DNA of 64,000 bases from Oscillospiraceae bacterium (GCA_017516005.1 JAFWDU010000005.1:24682-88681); one strand, 5' to 3'. Shown: positions 52,951 to 62,053, counted from the first letter of the stretch. A program made the numbers and translations. Notes: a model not told the origin generated them from the sequence alone.

Positions 52951-54009
52951 ACTGCTCCGCAGCCTTTCAGTTCGTCACAGATTGGATATACTCTGACGAG
53001 GACTGAACGGGCTTGGTAGATCATTGGCATTCTTGCTGTGTTTGTTCTATTTTTCGTACTGACTCTGCTTGCTGTCAGGAGAAAGAGCCGCAAAACCCGG
53101 ATCCTGATCGGCGCATTTTGCGCAGCTATTCTGATCGCTGTCATGGCCTTCGTCTCAGCTCTGAGCAGAGAAAGCTATGATCCTGTCCGCAGGAGATTGG
53201 AACGTGCAGCAGATCGCAGTATAAGCGTTCAGGTGGAATGCGTCGAGGATCTGGTCGATTCCCAAAAAAACAACACCGTTTTTCTGGGAACCATCCTCAC
53301 TGTCGGGCAGCTGGATGAGAAACGAACCACCAAAATATGGCTTGGGCAACACTCTTACAAGTGCTATTACGTGGATGCTGCTGTGCAGGTGGAACCGGAA
53401 GGCGTCTGGTTGGGAGACCAGAGCATCGCTGGAGAGATTATTACGGTACGCGAGCTTCTGATTGCCAATCATGACGGCAGTCATGAGCCATCCCGTCTAG
53501 TGAACGAGGACATCTCCCGGGCTGTCTTCTGTACCAATTGGAATTCTGAATACTTCCAGATCGAAATTCCCGAATATGACATCATTCCAGTTGAAGAGAC
53601 CGGATCGATCACAATCTGGCCATTCCTGGAACATGCATCAGATTATCAGACGCTGGACAGCTTTGAGGAAATGGCAAGGCATCATCTTGGGAACGCTTTC
53701 CATGCGGATCTTGGTCAAATCGGCCGGCTAGCCACAGATGAGGAACTGATGATGTTTCAGGCCGCATTTGAACAGCAGGAAAGTGGAACGCTTTCACCTT
53801 CTCCCGGACGGGCATTTCATCCTGTTTCGGGAAGGCTTGATGCAGAATACGGCAGCAGTATCGTATATGTTGCAATGGGATATGAGGTTGTCAATGAAGC
53901 AGGGATCACTGAATTGTACACTGTGGCCTTTCGATGGGACCGGTTAGCAAAGACCATCATCCAGGTAATCTTCGTAACGGGTCCTATCACAACCCAAATG
54001 GACAAGTGA
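52855..54009 (+). pseudogene. Paralog 1 of the sigma-linked membrane protein family, interrupted by TAG
   Basis: 384 codons. The ATG at 52855 starts a signal-like sequence almost the same as in paralog 3 (VLAVSSFPAYCDMI), but codon 55 is TAG (53017-53019). The frame then continues cleanly through a membrane region, NNTVFLGTILTVG, ITVRELLIANHDGSHEPSRL, NEDISRAVFCTNWN and an LYTVAFRWDR tail. A GTG at 53038 could start a shorter product with two membrane segments. It lacks about 90 residues present near the end of paralog 3. Function unknown. Confidence 0.75.
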
Positions 54010-54086
54010 ACACACTTTAATCAGGAAGGTTTTATCATAATCCCGCATTCTGGATTCGGAAGATGAAAGACGGAAAGGATGGACTT

Positions 54087-55304
54087 ATGAAGAGTAAGAA
54101 ATTGCTGCCTTATCTGATCCCCTTTATAATTGTCCTGATTTTCGTGATATTGACCTTAACTGCGCCGCTTCGTATGAACCCCGTCGAGCGAAGACTGGAC
54201 CGCCTTGGCCTCCAAAATCAGCTTCTGAGCGTGGTGGATCTGATCATCTCAGACAGCATTGACACTGTTTTTGTTGGCAGTCTGACCGCGTCCGGAAAAA
54301 CAGTCTTTGAAGCGGGATCGTTTCAGCCCTGCCTGATTTCATTCGCCCAATTAATGGGGAAAGTGGATAAAGCATATCCGGTTCATTATGCAGATACCCC
54401 CGTCCTTGTCGAACAGGTGCTCAAAGGGAATCCTGCCCTGGAAGGAACTGTTGTGACGATTCGGGAACTGCTGCTTGAAGAAGCAGATGACAGATTTATC
54501 ACCTCCCGCCTTCAAGGCGGGAATATCACACGGGCTGTATTCTGTACACGTCAGGAGAACAACGCATATCAGATGGATGTTCCAGAGATCTGCATTATCC
54601 CGGAGGCGGATGACGGCAGTCTGCAATTATGGTCCTACCTGGAACATTGGGAGGACTACCCTTCTTTTGAAACCTTTGATGCGATGGCGCGCGAAAAACT
54701 TGGCAGATTATATCGTGTTGATCTGAGTCCTGTAGAGAGGGAAGCAACGGAGGATGAGCTTGCAGAACTGAAAGCAATCCTGGAAACGCGGGAATATAAC
54801 GCAATTGTCCGTAGATTACCCGGCAACAACGACTTCACAGAACAATTGTTCATCGGACAGCTGACAGGTCAAATAGAGGCTGGAGTTATTGACATAACAC
54901 CAGAAGCTGCTTCAGATAAGGATTATTCAGCCTATGAAGAAAAAACCGGGAATCATCCGGAATTATTATGGCGTATTTCCGTGTCGGATATCCGGAAATT
55001 TGTTCCATTTGGAAGCTCAGATTCGGATCGCTCATGGCGGAAATTATTATGGATTCGTATGTATTTGACAACACTTCCTCAAATGGACGGATACTTCTAT
55101 TTTGAACCTGATACTTCAGATATCGTCACAATTGAACCAGTCAGCGCAACTTTTCGTGCGAGATCTTGTCAACGAGAGATGGATTGCATCTTTGTCTACA
55201 CCCGATGGTTCGACCAGGCAAAACGGAACATGCAATACACGATAAATTTCAAAATAGATCGTTCCGGCCTTCCTTCGGTCATCATTACTTCGGTAATGAC
55301 TTAA
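54087..55304 (+). CDS. Paralog 2 of the sigma-linked membrane protein family
   Basis: 405 aa with one N-terminal membrane segment (about 7-27) and an outer domain sharing the family blocks: IDTVFVGSLTAS, LEGTVVTIRELLLEEADD, NITRAVFCTRQ, DGSLQLWSYLEHWEDYPSFETFDAM. It lacks the signal peptide of paralogs 1 and 3 and is the most diverged. AAAGGA lies 8 bases before the ATG at 54087; an ATG at 54063 has a weaker site. Function unknown. Confidence 0.75.
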   Translation: MKSKKLLPYLIPFIIVLIFVILTLTAPLRMNPVERRLDRLGLQNQLLSVVDLIISDSIDTVFVGSLTASGKTVFEAGSFQPCLISFAQLMGKVDKAYPVHYADTPVLVEQVLKGNPALEGTVVTIRELLLEEADDRFITSRLQGGNITRAVFCTRQENNAYQMDVPEICIIPEADDGSLQLWSYLEHWEDYPSFETFDAMAREKLGRLYRVDLSPVEREATEDELAELKAILETREYNAIVRRLPGNNDFTEQLFIGQLTGQIEAGVIDITPEAASDKDYSAYEEKTGNHPELLWRISVSDIRKFVPFGSSDSDRSWRKLLWIRMYLTTLPQMDGYFYFEPDTSDIVTIEPVSATFRARSCQREMDCIFVYTRWFDQAKRNMQYTINFKIDRSGLPSVIITSVMT

Positions 55305-55354
55305 AGCAAGATCATTGGCAAATAAGCAGGCAGAAATCCAGTATCGGATCCCTG

Positions 55355-55495
55355 GTCTGTCATAGGGCAACTGCCACAGCTTTGAAAGAAGGGTAATGAA
55401 TGAAACAACAGATCATGAAAAAGTATATCCTTCGCGTGATCGTCACATTCTTTGTCTTAGCAGTTTCATCCTTTCCCGCATACTGTGATATGATC
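55355..55495 (+). repeat. 141-base repeat, copy B
   Basis: Gapless match to 52810-52950 including a non-coding relic of the anti-sigma gene end (GTCTGTCATAG). Paralog 3 therefore arose by duplication of a unit that began inside the upstream gene, or paralog 1 did. Confidence 0.8.
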
Positions 55496-56830
55496 GTTGC
55501 CCCGAACGTTCCGGTAAGCAGGCAGGAGGAAACGGCATGGTTGATCGGGATTCTTGCTGTTCTTCTCCTGCTGCTGGTGCTGACTGTAATCCGGATCCGG
55601 AAAAGCCGTCACAAAAAGCTGGGCTGGATCCTGCTGGCATGCGCTGTTGCGTTCGGGACTGTAATCGCCGGCGTCTCGAGAATCCACCGGAAAGTCCCAG
55701 ATCCAGTGGATCTGCGGCTGGAGCAGATCAATCAGAATCTGATCAACATGATTGACTCTGCAGAGGATCTCGTATCTCTGAACAGAAACAACACAGTCTT
55801 TGTTGGAACGGTTGTATCTGTCGTGGATTTCGACCCGAGTCGTTACCTGACTCGGCAGATCTATCCCTACTTGTGGTATCAGTGCCACTATGTGGATGCC
55901 GTCGTCCGTGTAGAACCGGCACAGGTATACTCCGGCCGCAGCAATCTCGCCGGTCGGGAGATCACGGTTCGGGAGCTTCTGATGATCCGTCCGGACGGGA
56001 CGTATGAGCCGCCGCGGCTTTTGAATGAAGATATCTCCCGGGCGGTGTTCTGCACCAACTGGTTCAGCGATGATGTATTCGTTCTGGATATTCCGGAGTA
56101 TGATCTGATTCCCATACAGGATGACGGCTCGATCTCGATCTGGCCGTATCTGGAGCATGCGGGAAGCTATCAAACCCTGGACAGCTTTGAGTCGATGACC
56201 CGTAAGCAACTGGGGCCTGCATTTGGCTTGGATCTGGATCAGATCCGTCGGAATGCAACGGATGAAGAACTTACGCAGTTTCGAAACACGCTTGAACAGC
56301 CGGAGTATAACTGCTATATCCGCGCAGTTGAAACTGCTTACGGAACTTATCTTCAGGCATATCGCAACGAAGTAATTCTTGCGACTGTGGAGGAGCGATT
56401 CCGTTCCAGTGATGCGGTACAGGAAGCTACAAATGCACAGAAACAGGCTTTTGAAACGGTAACAGGACAGGCAGTGTCCAGTCTCTGGCGCATGAACAAA
56501 AAAACCGCCAGGAAGCTGACAGATACCAGTGACATTTATCCGAATTGGTTTTGGGATACCGCGTCTATTCTGGTTGAGCTGGACAGTGATCCGGGTTATT
56601 GTTATTACGTTCCAAGCGTGGAAATCAAATCCATCACGCCTTTATGGGCAACGCTGTCTGCGCAATACGGCAGTGTCCAGATGGATGTATCTCTGCGTTA
56701 CTCGACATGTGACGAGACAGGAGAACCGGTTTTGTATACCCTCTCATTTACTTGGGACCGGGTTGAGAAGAAGCCAACAGCAGCAAGTTGGAGCATGATC
56801 GTCCCTGGCTTTGTGACCAGAGATTCCTGA
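55400..56830 (+). CDS. Paralog 3 of the sigma-linked membrane protein family, full length
   Basis: 476 aa: an N-terminal signal-like helix (about 10-28), two further membrane segments (about 46-66 and 75-95), then an outer domain. Conserved blocks shared with the other two copies: NNTVFVGTVVSVV, LAGREITVRELLMIRPDGTYEPPRL, NEDISRAVFCTNW, IPEYDLIPIQDDGSISIWPYLEHAG, and the tail LYTLSFTWDRVEKK. GAAGGGTAATGA precedes the ATG. I do not recognise a known family; the TVFVGT...ITVREL pattern suggests a small beta-barrel domain. Confidence 0.8.
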   Translation: MKQQIMKKYILRVIVTFFVLAVSSFPAYCDMIVAPNVPVSRQEETAWLIGILAVLLLLLVLTVIRIRKSRHKKLGWILLACAVAFGTVIAGVSRIHRKVPDPVDLRLEQINQNLINMIDSAEDLVSLNRNNTVFVGTVVSVVDFDPSRYLTRQIYPYLWYQCHYVDAVVRVEPAQVYSGRSNLAGREITVRELLMIRPDGTYEPPRLLNEDISRAVFCTNWFSDDVFVLDIPEYDLIPIQDDGSISIWPYLEHAGSYQTLDSFESMTRKQLGPAFGLDLDQIRRNATDEELTQFRNTLEQPEYNCYIRAVETAYGTYLQAYRNEVILATVEERFRSSDAVQEATNAQKQAFETVTGQAVSSLWRMNKKTARKLTDTSDIYPNWFWDTASILVELDSDPGYCYYVPSVEIKSITPLWATLSAQYGSVQMDVSLRYSTCDETGEPVLYTLSFTWDRVEKKPTAASWSMIVPGFVTRDS

Positions 56831-56840
56831 TCCAACACCC

Positions 56841-56869
56841 ACACAGGCCGGCCATAAGCCGGCCTGTGT
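56841..56869 (+). terminator. Hairpin after paralog 3
   Basis: A 12-bp GC-rich stem (56841-56852 with 56858-56869). The T-run after it is poor, but the position suits termination of the sigma-linked operon. Confidence 0.6.
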
Positions 56870-56957
56870 TAAATGCGTTCAGTATACATAACATATTTTT
56901 AGGAAACCGCCTTCTCCATAGATTTCCAGTTTCCACACAAATCCTTCTACAGGCGAA

Positions 56958-56987
56958 TTGACACAGTCTTCCGGAAGGATGTAGAAT
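56958..56987 (+). promoter_or_regulatory. Promoter of the esterase gene
   Basis: TTGACA (56958-56963), an 18-bp spacer and TAGAAT (56982-56987). Confidence 0.6.
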
Positions 56988-57082
56988 AATAGAAACAGGA
57001 TCAGCCGGATACGGATTTCCGGATCTACAGGGATGGTCCCAGATCGGAATACAAACCAAACACAACAAAAAAGGAGACTGCC

Positions 57083-57931
57083 ATGGCTTACCTGACTGTG
57101 AATTTCATTTCCAAGAGCCTGATGAGGACTGTTCCTGTCAATGTTATTCTTCCGGTGGATAAGATGGTCTTTCCCGGCATGCCCGAGCCGGAAGACAAAC
57201 CCTTCAAACTGCTCATTCTGCTTCATGGCATTCTGGGCAACTACACGGACTGGGTGAACGGCACCCGCATCCAGCGCTGGGCGGAGGAGAAGAATCTCTG
57301 CGTGGTCATGCCTTCCGGCGACAACGCGTTCTATCTCGACTTCCCGCAGGCGGGAAATTACTACGGCAAATTTATCGGTGAAGAGCTTCCGGCCATGATG
57401 CGGAAGATGTTCAAAATCTCTGACAAACGCGAAGACTGCTTCATTGCCGGTCTGTCCATGGGCGGCTTTGGCGCCATGAGAAACGGCCTGAAATATCCCG
57501 ACACTTTCGGCTGTATTGCCTCCCTGTCTGGCGCTTTCATTCTTCGTGAGCCTGATCCGGACAAAGAAGATGAACCAATCGGCCGCATGGGTCTTGAAAC
57601 ATACATCTTCGGCACCATGAAGCAGGGCTGGTTCTCAGACAAGAATCCCCAGTTCCTCGCGAAGGAACTGGCTGAGAAGAAGGCTGCCGGAGAAACTGTG
57701 AATCTCCCGAAGATTTACATGTGCTGCGGCACCGAAGACGGGCTCATCAGCTCCAACTATGTCGTCCGAGATGATCTGAGGTCCAAGGGCTTCGACGTCA
57801 CTTGGGAGGAAGGTCCCGGTGCGCATGAGTGGAACTTCTGGGATACCTACATAGAGAAGATTCTGAACTGGCTGCCGCTGGACAGCGGTGCCGCCGGCAT
57901 CAACTCCGGAAACGTGGGAAAGCCGGAATAA
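57083..57931 (+). CDS. Alpha/beta-hydrolase of the esterase D / tributyrin esterase family
   Basis: 282-aa cytoplasmic carboxylesterase. The oxyanion region LLILLHGILGNYTDW is followed by the nucleophile Ser125 in GLSMGGFGAM, the acid in CCGTEDGLISSN and the His in PGAHEWNFW. Related enzymes hydrolyse short acyl esters or acetyl groups on sugars; the substrate is not known. AAAAAGGAG precedes the ATG. Monocistronic, with promoter and terminator. Confidence 0.92.
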   Translation: MAYLTVNFISKSLMRTVPVNVILPVDKMVFPGMPEPEDKPFKLLILLHGILGNYTDWVNGTRIQRWAEEKNLCVVMPSGDNAFYLDFPQAGNYYGKFIGEELPAMMRKMFKISDKREDCFIAGLSMGGFGAMRNGLKYPDTFGCIASLSGAFILREPDPDKEDEPIGRMGLETYIFGTMKQGWFSDKNPQFLAKELAEKKAAGETVNLPKIYMCCGTEDGLISSNYVVRDDLRSKGFDVTWEEGPGAHEWNFWDTYIEKILNWLPLDSGAAGINSGNVGKPE

Positions 57932-57950
57932 GCGATTCATTCCATTAGAG

Positions 57951-57986
57951 CAGCACCCTCTCCGCGTCATGGCGGAGAGGGTGCTG
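57951..57986. terminator. Terminator between the esterase and the convergent DUF2007-like operon
   Basis: A 15-bp stem (57951-57965 with 57972-57986) and a 6-nt loop, with a T-rich tail on the plus strand. Confidence 0.8.
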
Positions 57987-58011
57987 TTCTATTCCGGTCC
58001 GGCTGTGATTG

Positions 58012-58296
58012 TCACTCTCCTGTATCCAGATCAGAATATTGCCTTTTGATGGGAACGTCTCCTGCGATACCAAGAGCATTAAAAGATATCGCAAACATTT
58101 CATCACCGTTTTTGTTTTCACTGCTCTGGATCCGGTAGCTCACGATGCCGGGTTCGTCAGGCACGATCTCCAGCAGGCATGTGCGTCCGTCGGAGATGGT
58201 GATGTCGATGCTTTTCAGCGTCTGCCACACGGGCACCACCGCCACATGATAGGGTATGGTAGCCGGGTTGAAGTTAAGGAACGCCTCAATAATCAC
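58012..58296 (-). CDS. Small hypothetical protein coupled to the 361-aa membrane protein
   Basis: 94 aa, predicted mostly beta strand, no signal or membrane segment. The start is a GTG that overlaps the preceding stop (GTGA), so it would be translated by coupling; no good ribosome binding site is present. It may instead be the remnant C-terminus of a once longer upstream protein after a frameshift. No family recognised. Confidence 0.5.
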   Translation of the reverse strand: MIIEAFLNFNPATIPYHVAVVPVWQTLKSIDITISDGRTCLLEIVPDEPGIVSYRIQSSENKNGDEMFAISFNALGIAGDVPIKRQYSDLDTGE

Positions 58297-59378
58297 GATT
58301 TTCGGCTTTTCATCTGAAACATTGGCTTACAGGGAACCCATTTCGCGGCAGGCTGAACCTCAGCAAGTGTGTCCGAAAGCGCTTCCGCGTATTTGTCGTC
58401 ATCAGCTGTAATACCGCCGTAAGGGATTGCAGATCCGTCTGATCGGTAAAGGCAGAAGCAGCGTCTTTTCAGGTCCGGGCGATTGGGATAGCGGCTGTAC
58501 TCCCAGCCCGCAAGATTTCCGGTTGTTTCCTCAACCAGGACAAGTCCCAGATCGGACCCGCGAAGGATTTCGCAGTCCCAGTTTTCGAAAACGACAGTAA
58601 CCATTGTGGGCGATCCGGATTCATATACGGTCAGGAAACATACAGGAGTATCATCTGAGAACAAAAGCCAGTACTGTTCCTGGAGGGAAGCATCCTTCAG
58701 TTCACCATCGACCATTCGATAGACTGGAAGCCGGGTATATCCCAACTGTCCGGTCAACTGCTCCCCATACGACAGATAGTTAGAAAGGGAATCTTCTGCG
58801 AAGGAAGCCACAGCCTGCTGCATCCGATTCGATGCAGGCAGATGATATTGCAAGAAAGACAGAATTCTCTCATAATTCCTTGCCGCAAAGAAAAGCAGAA
58901 TGAAAACGGCTACAGTAACGAGAATTGAGATAGGAAGCAGAATCCTGGATTTCTGTTTTTCCTTCCTCAGCCTGATCAGATCCTCAGGATTCGGTGTGAT
59001 GTTCAGATCGTCCTGGAATGGAATGTCAGCAGTCTCATCTGCGTGCACCAAGCCATTGGAAAAGTCATCCGTTTTTCTGATCAGGGCAGCCGCACGGGGA
59101 AAATCTTTTTCGCGTACGCGAATGATGTACAGTTTATCTTCTTTCTCTGTCCGTTCCAGTTCTTTTTCTGCAAAGAAGGAGGATTGGTTCAGGTAGCCAT
59201 ACCGTGTATTCGGGGTTCCGGGATAAGTGCCCGCAGAACCATACATGGCCGCAACCTTGCTGTCAGGGCGTGCAGCTTGTGACTTATTTTTGATCTTTGC
59301 CTGGCTGAGCAAAGCATAAAGTTCCTCATAATGATGCGCATCGTATCCGCGATAAAGCTCAACATAGTTTGAAAACAT
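58293..59378 (-). CDS. DUF2007-like N-terminal domain fused to a membrane-anchored outer domain
   Basis: 361 aa. Residues 1-100 resemble small DUF2007/GlnB-like domains (VELYRGYDAHHYEELYALL and LYIIRVREKDFPRAAALI) and match the 90-aa protein encoded next door. A charged linker, one membrane segment (about 145-168) and an outer domain (about 175-361) with no recognised family follow. GGAGG precedes the ATG. Topology suggests a cytoplasmic sensor joined to an exported domain; the role is unknown. Confidence 0.7.
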   Translation of the reverse strand: MFSNYVELYRGYDAHHYEELYALLSQAKIKNKSQAARPDSKVAAMYGSAGTYPGTPNTRYGYLNQSSFFAEKELERTEKEDKLYIIRVREKDFPRAAALIRKTDDFSNGLVHADETADIPFQDDLNITPNPEDLIRLRKEKQKSRILLPISILVTVAVFILLFFAARNYERILSFLQYHLPASNRMQQAVASFAEDSLSNYLSYGEQLTGQLGYTRLPVYRMVDGELKDASLQEQYWLLFSDDTPVCFLTVYESGSPTMVTVVFENWDCEILRGSDLGLVLVEETTGNLAGWEYSRYPNRPDLKRRCFCLYRSDGSAIPYGGITADDDKYAEALSDTLAEVQPAAKWVPCKPMFQMKSRKS

Positions 59379-59483
59379 CTTACTTTCCTCCTTCGCTAAA
59401 CCATTGTCACTGCCGCATTGCAGAGATTCATGGGTCGGTTTTCTGCGAGCTCTGTCCTTATTAAGGGAAAGGTGAATCAGGAG

Positions 59484-59756
59484 TCAATCACTCAATCCTT
59501 TTTCCAATTCGTGAACGTAAGAGAAGTCTTTCTCCGGAACGCGGATTAGATATCGTTTTTCAGAGTGTTCTGCTCGATCGGCCTCTTTCCCAATCCAGAA
59601 GGAGCCATATCGGGATCCAACCGTTGCCATAGCAGCCATTCTGCTGTCTGGCCTCATAATCTGGGACTTTGCTTTGATTCCCTTCTGGTTGAGTAGAGCT
59701 AATAACTCTGAAAAGTGATGTTCATCGTTACCTCGGTATATTTCAACCCATTTCAT
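59484..59756 (-). CDS. Small DUF2007-like protein, paralog of the 58293 N-terminus
   Basis: 90 aa: VEIYRGNDEHHFSELLALLNQKGIKAKSQ then a KRYLIRVPEKDFSYVHELE end, clearly similar over its whole length to residues 1-105 of the 361-aa protein. GAGAGGAG precedes the ATG. It is probably first in the three-gene minus-strand operon and has a promoter that borders a decayed transposase. Confidence 0.75.
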   Translation of the reverse strand: MKWVEIYRGNDEHHFSELLALLNQKGIKAKSQIMRPDSRMAAMATVGSRYGSFWIGKEADRAEHSEKRYLIRVPEKDFSYVHELEKGLSD

Positions 59757-59811
59757 GTTGTATAGCTCCTCTCTACAAGCTCACAATAGCCTGATACTCG
59801 TCTCTTTAAAT

Positions 59812-59840
59812 AATTTAAATCATTAATAAGTGCTTGTCAA
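59812..59840 (-). promoter_or_regulatory. Promoter of the DUF2007-like operon
   Basis: On the minus strand, TTGACA (59835-59840), a 17-bp spacer and TAAATT (59812-59817). The -35 lies inside the end of the transposase remnant. Confidence 0.6.
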
Positions 59841-59960
59841 TGCTCTCAAATGAGAAACGTAGAGGTGTTCGTTATCCTTACGATATCTGCGTTCAACCTT
59901 GGCATTTTACCTCGGTGTAAACACTCTGATTCGTTTGTACCGGATGCCAAGCTCAGCCAA
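59823..59960 (-). pseudogene. Decayed integrase-type (DDE) transposase fragment
   Basis: Read on the minus strand the frame gives LAELGIRYKRIRVFTPR-stop-NAKVERRYRKDNEHLYVSHLRALTSTY. This matches the conserved end of the rve/DDE core of IS3/IS30/IS481-like transposases, where TPRHNGKVERSHRKDNERFY is usual, including the catalytic Glu. One stop codon replaces the His codon and both ends are missing. The surrounding 59757-60129 is AT-rich, probably the rest of the degraded element. Confidence 0.7.
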
Positions 59961-60129
59961 AGTATACCACCATAAAAACCTCCTCAATTCGTTCGATTAT
60001 GTACTTCTACTATATAAAACGATTCTTCACATTCAAACGAAACGCATTCCCGTAATCTTCTACTTTTTCACCAAGTGGACAATGGTAGTTTTGTGTAGTC
60101 TAAACAAGAGACAGCAATGGCCCTCAAAA

Positions 60130-60168
60130 AGTCAAGTCCGGAGTTGTGTGTAAATTCCGGACTTGACT
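60130..60168 (-). terminator. Hairpin in the former insertion site
   Basis: A 13-bp stem (60130-60142 with 60156-60168), followed on the minus strand by TTTTT. No minus-strand gene lies upstream, so it may be a relic of the mobile element or end a small RNA. Confidence 0.6.
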
Positions 60169-60301
60169 GACCAAGATTTCACCCGCGTCTCCATGTGGTT
60201 CGTAATGACCGACCCGGCAGCAATAGTATATAATGATCTTTTTCGATCTGTTGGATTTGTTTTTATATATCTTGATAAAACGGACAATGTGCATAATGGA
60301 A

Positions 60302-60330
60302 TTGACATGTGCATGAGGTCGTCATACAAT
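60302..60330 (+). promoter_or_regulatory. Promoter of the MATE transporter gene
   Basis: TTGACA (60302-60307), a 17-bp spacer and TACAAT (60325-60330), about 35 bases before the start. Confidence 0.75.
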
Positions 60331-60364
60331 TACATTAATAGATCCTTTTTGAAACGAGGTGTTC

Positions 60365-61741
60365 ATGATGGCTCGATCCAGGCAAGGCTTGGATATGACG
60401 GTAGGCAGTCCGGTGAAGAGTGTCGTCACCTACGCCATCCCGGTGGCGTTCGCAGGACTGCTGTCAAGTCTGTACAACACGATGGACTCTATCGTGGTCG
60501 GACGTTTCGTCGGCTCCAATGCTCTGGCAGCTGTGGGTGCCAATGTTCAGCTGAATATGCTGCTCATGACCGTGATTGTCAGTCTGACCTCTGCATTCTC
60601 CGTGCTGGCGTCTCAGGCGTTTGGCGCGAAAAAACAGGACCTGGTCAAAAAAGTCGTGGTCTGCGCTGTGTATGTGGTGGCAGGCGGCGCCATCGTCATG
60701 GGTCTCATCGGACTGACCCTGGCACGGCCGCTGATGAGGCTGATCAATACGGATCCAGTGATTCTGGATGATGCGGCGGCCTATCTGCGGATCACAGTCG
60801 GACTGTGCGGCGGTGAACTTGTCTACAACGCGGTCACTTCCCTGCTTCGCTCCGTGGGTGACAGCAAGACGCCCCTGATGTTCCTGATTATCACCAGTAT
60901 TCTCAACGTACTGCTGAATCTGCTCTTCGTACTGGTACTGAAGCTGGGTGTCGCGGGTGTGGCTTGGGCGACAGTCATCAGCCAGCATCTGAGTGCTCTT
61001 GTTGCCGTCATTTATACATGGATCCGCTTCCCGGTATTCCGCTTCAGCCTGAAAGATATGAAGCCGGACGGCAAGATCATGAAGGAGACCATGCGTCTCG
61101 GTATCATGGGCAGTCTGCAGTACATCGCCACCCGCATCGCGGACGTGATTGTTTCGGCACGCATCAACAGCTACGGCGCCAGCACGATGGCTGCCTACTC
61201 CACTGTGAGCCAGATCACCCGCTATATCACCGTGGCGTTCAGTTCCCTTTCCGGCGGCATGTCCGTCTTCACCGGTCAGAACATCGGTGCGGAAAAACCG
61301 GATCGTATCAAAAAGAGTTTCAACAAGATCCTGCTACTCTCCGCCGGTGTCGCGGTTGCCGGATTCCTTGTGATGCTGGTCTTCGGAAAGACACTTATCG
61401 GTCTGTTCATCACGACGGCGGATCCCAACTACGAAGCCGTCATGGCAGAGAGTTGGAAGTGCCTGATGATCTACTGCGCCGGTCTTCCCTTCCTGGCAAT
61501 CATCTTCATGTTTACCAGCAGCCTCCGCGGTCTCGGCGAGGCCACAATTATCCTTATTTCCGGTCTGGTGGAAGTTGTATTCAAGCTGGTATGTGCTCTG
61601 ATCCTGACTCGTTTTATCGGAACCGCAGGTGTGTGGCTTGCAAGCCCTGTCGGCTGGTTCTTCGGCATTATCCCGTGCGCCTGCTTCTACTACACATGGA
61701 AATGGGTGGAGCGCGGAAACCGCCTGAAAGACGTGCAGTAA
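60365..61741 (+). CDS. MATE-family efflux transporter
   Basis: 458 aa, twelve membrane helices, an Na+ or H+ driven exporter of cationic drugs or metabolites. The N-half block MDSIVVGRFVGSNALAAVGA and its C-half counterpart ISARINSYGASTMAAYSTVSQI show the internal duplication of the family. GAGGTG lies ahead of the two adjacent ATGs (60365, 60368). It is monocistronic with its own promoter and terminator. Confidence 0.93.
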   Translation: MMARSRQGLDMTVGSPVKSVVTYAIPVAFAGLLSSLYNTMDSIVVGRFVGSNALAAVGANVQLNMLLMTVIVSLTSAFSVLASQAFGAKKQDLVKKVVVCAVYVVAGGAIVMGLIGLTLARPLMRLINTDPVILDDAAAYLRITVGLCGGELVYNAVTSLLRSVGDSKTPLMFLIITSILNVLLNLLFVLVLKLGVAGVAWATVISQHLSALVAVIYTWIRFPVFRFSLKDMKPDGKIMKETMRLGIMGSLQYIATRIADVIVSARINSYGASTMAAYSTVSQITRYITVAFSSLSGGMSVFTGQNIGAEKPDRIKKSFNKILLLSAGVAVAGFLVMLVFGKTLIGLFITTADPNYEAVMAESWKCLMIYCAGLPFLAIIFMFTSSLRGLGEATIILISGLVEVVFKLVCALILTRFIGTAGVWLASPVGWFFGIIPCACFYYTWKWVERGNRLKDVQ

Positions 61742-61825
61742 GGATTCAAATCCATAGGGTCATTCATTTGGAATTATCTGTTTGAAATCGTACCATTTTT
61801 TGATTGATATCCCATTAGATGCATC

Positions 61826-61880
61826 TGACCGGCGAACGGCTACCCTGTGACGGGTATCCAGTTCGCCGGTCATCTTTTTT
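61826..61880 (+). terminator. Terminator of the MATE gene
   Basis: Outer 12-bp stem (61826-61837 with 61861-61872), an inner TACCC/GGGTA stem, then six T. The stretch 61881-62050 to the next promoter shows no gene. Confidence 0.85.
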
Positions 61881-62053
61881 CTTTCACCTGAAAAATGCAT
61901 GTCCGCTCGTTCATTCGCTTTCAGAAACACGGGATCATTTTCTACTTCTCCTGGCAATCGCACGATATCATTCTGACGTTCTGAATCCAGAGCAGTCACT
62001 CTGCTCCGAGCAAGGGGTAAGTGAATGTTTCTGGATTTCTATTAATTTACCTC

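Noticed and set aside
50207..53019. Genome-wide recoding of TAG as a sense codon
   Set aside because: rsmH, rsmI, the DUF4173 gene and the second anti-sigma-like gene all end naturally at TAG at the expected family length. Two local amber codons are better explained as nonsense mutations or base errors.
60132..60329. A 65-codon frame on the minus strand upstream of the MATE gene
   Set aside because: No ribosome binding site, and it overlaps the MATE promoter and a terminator hairpin.
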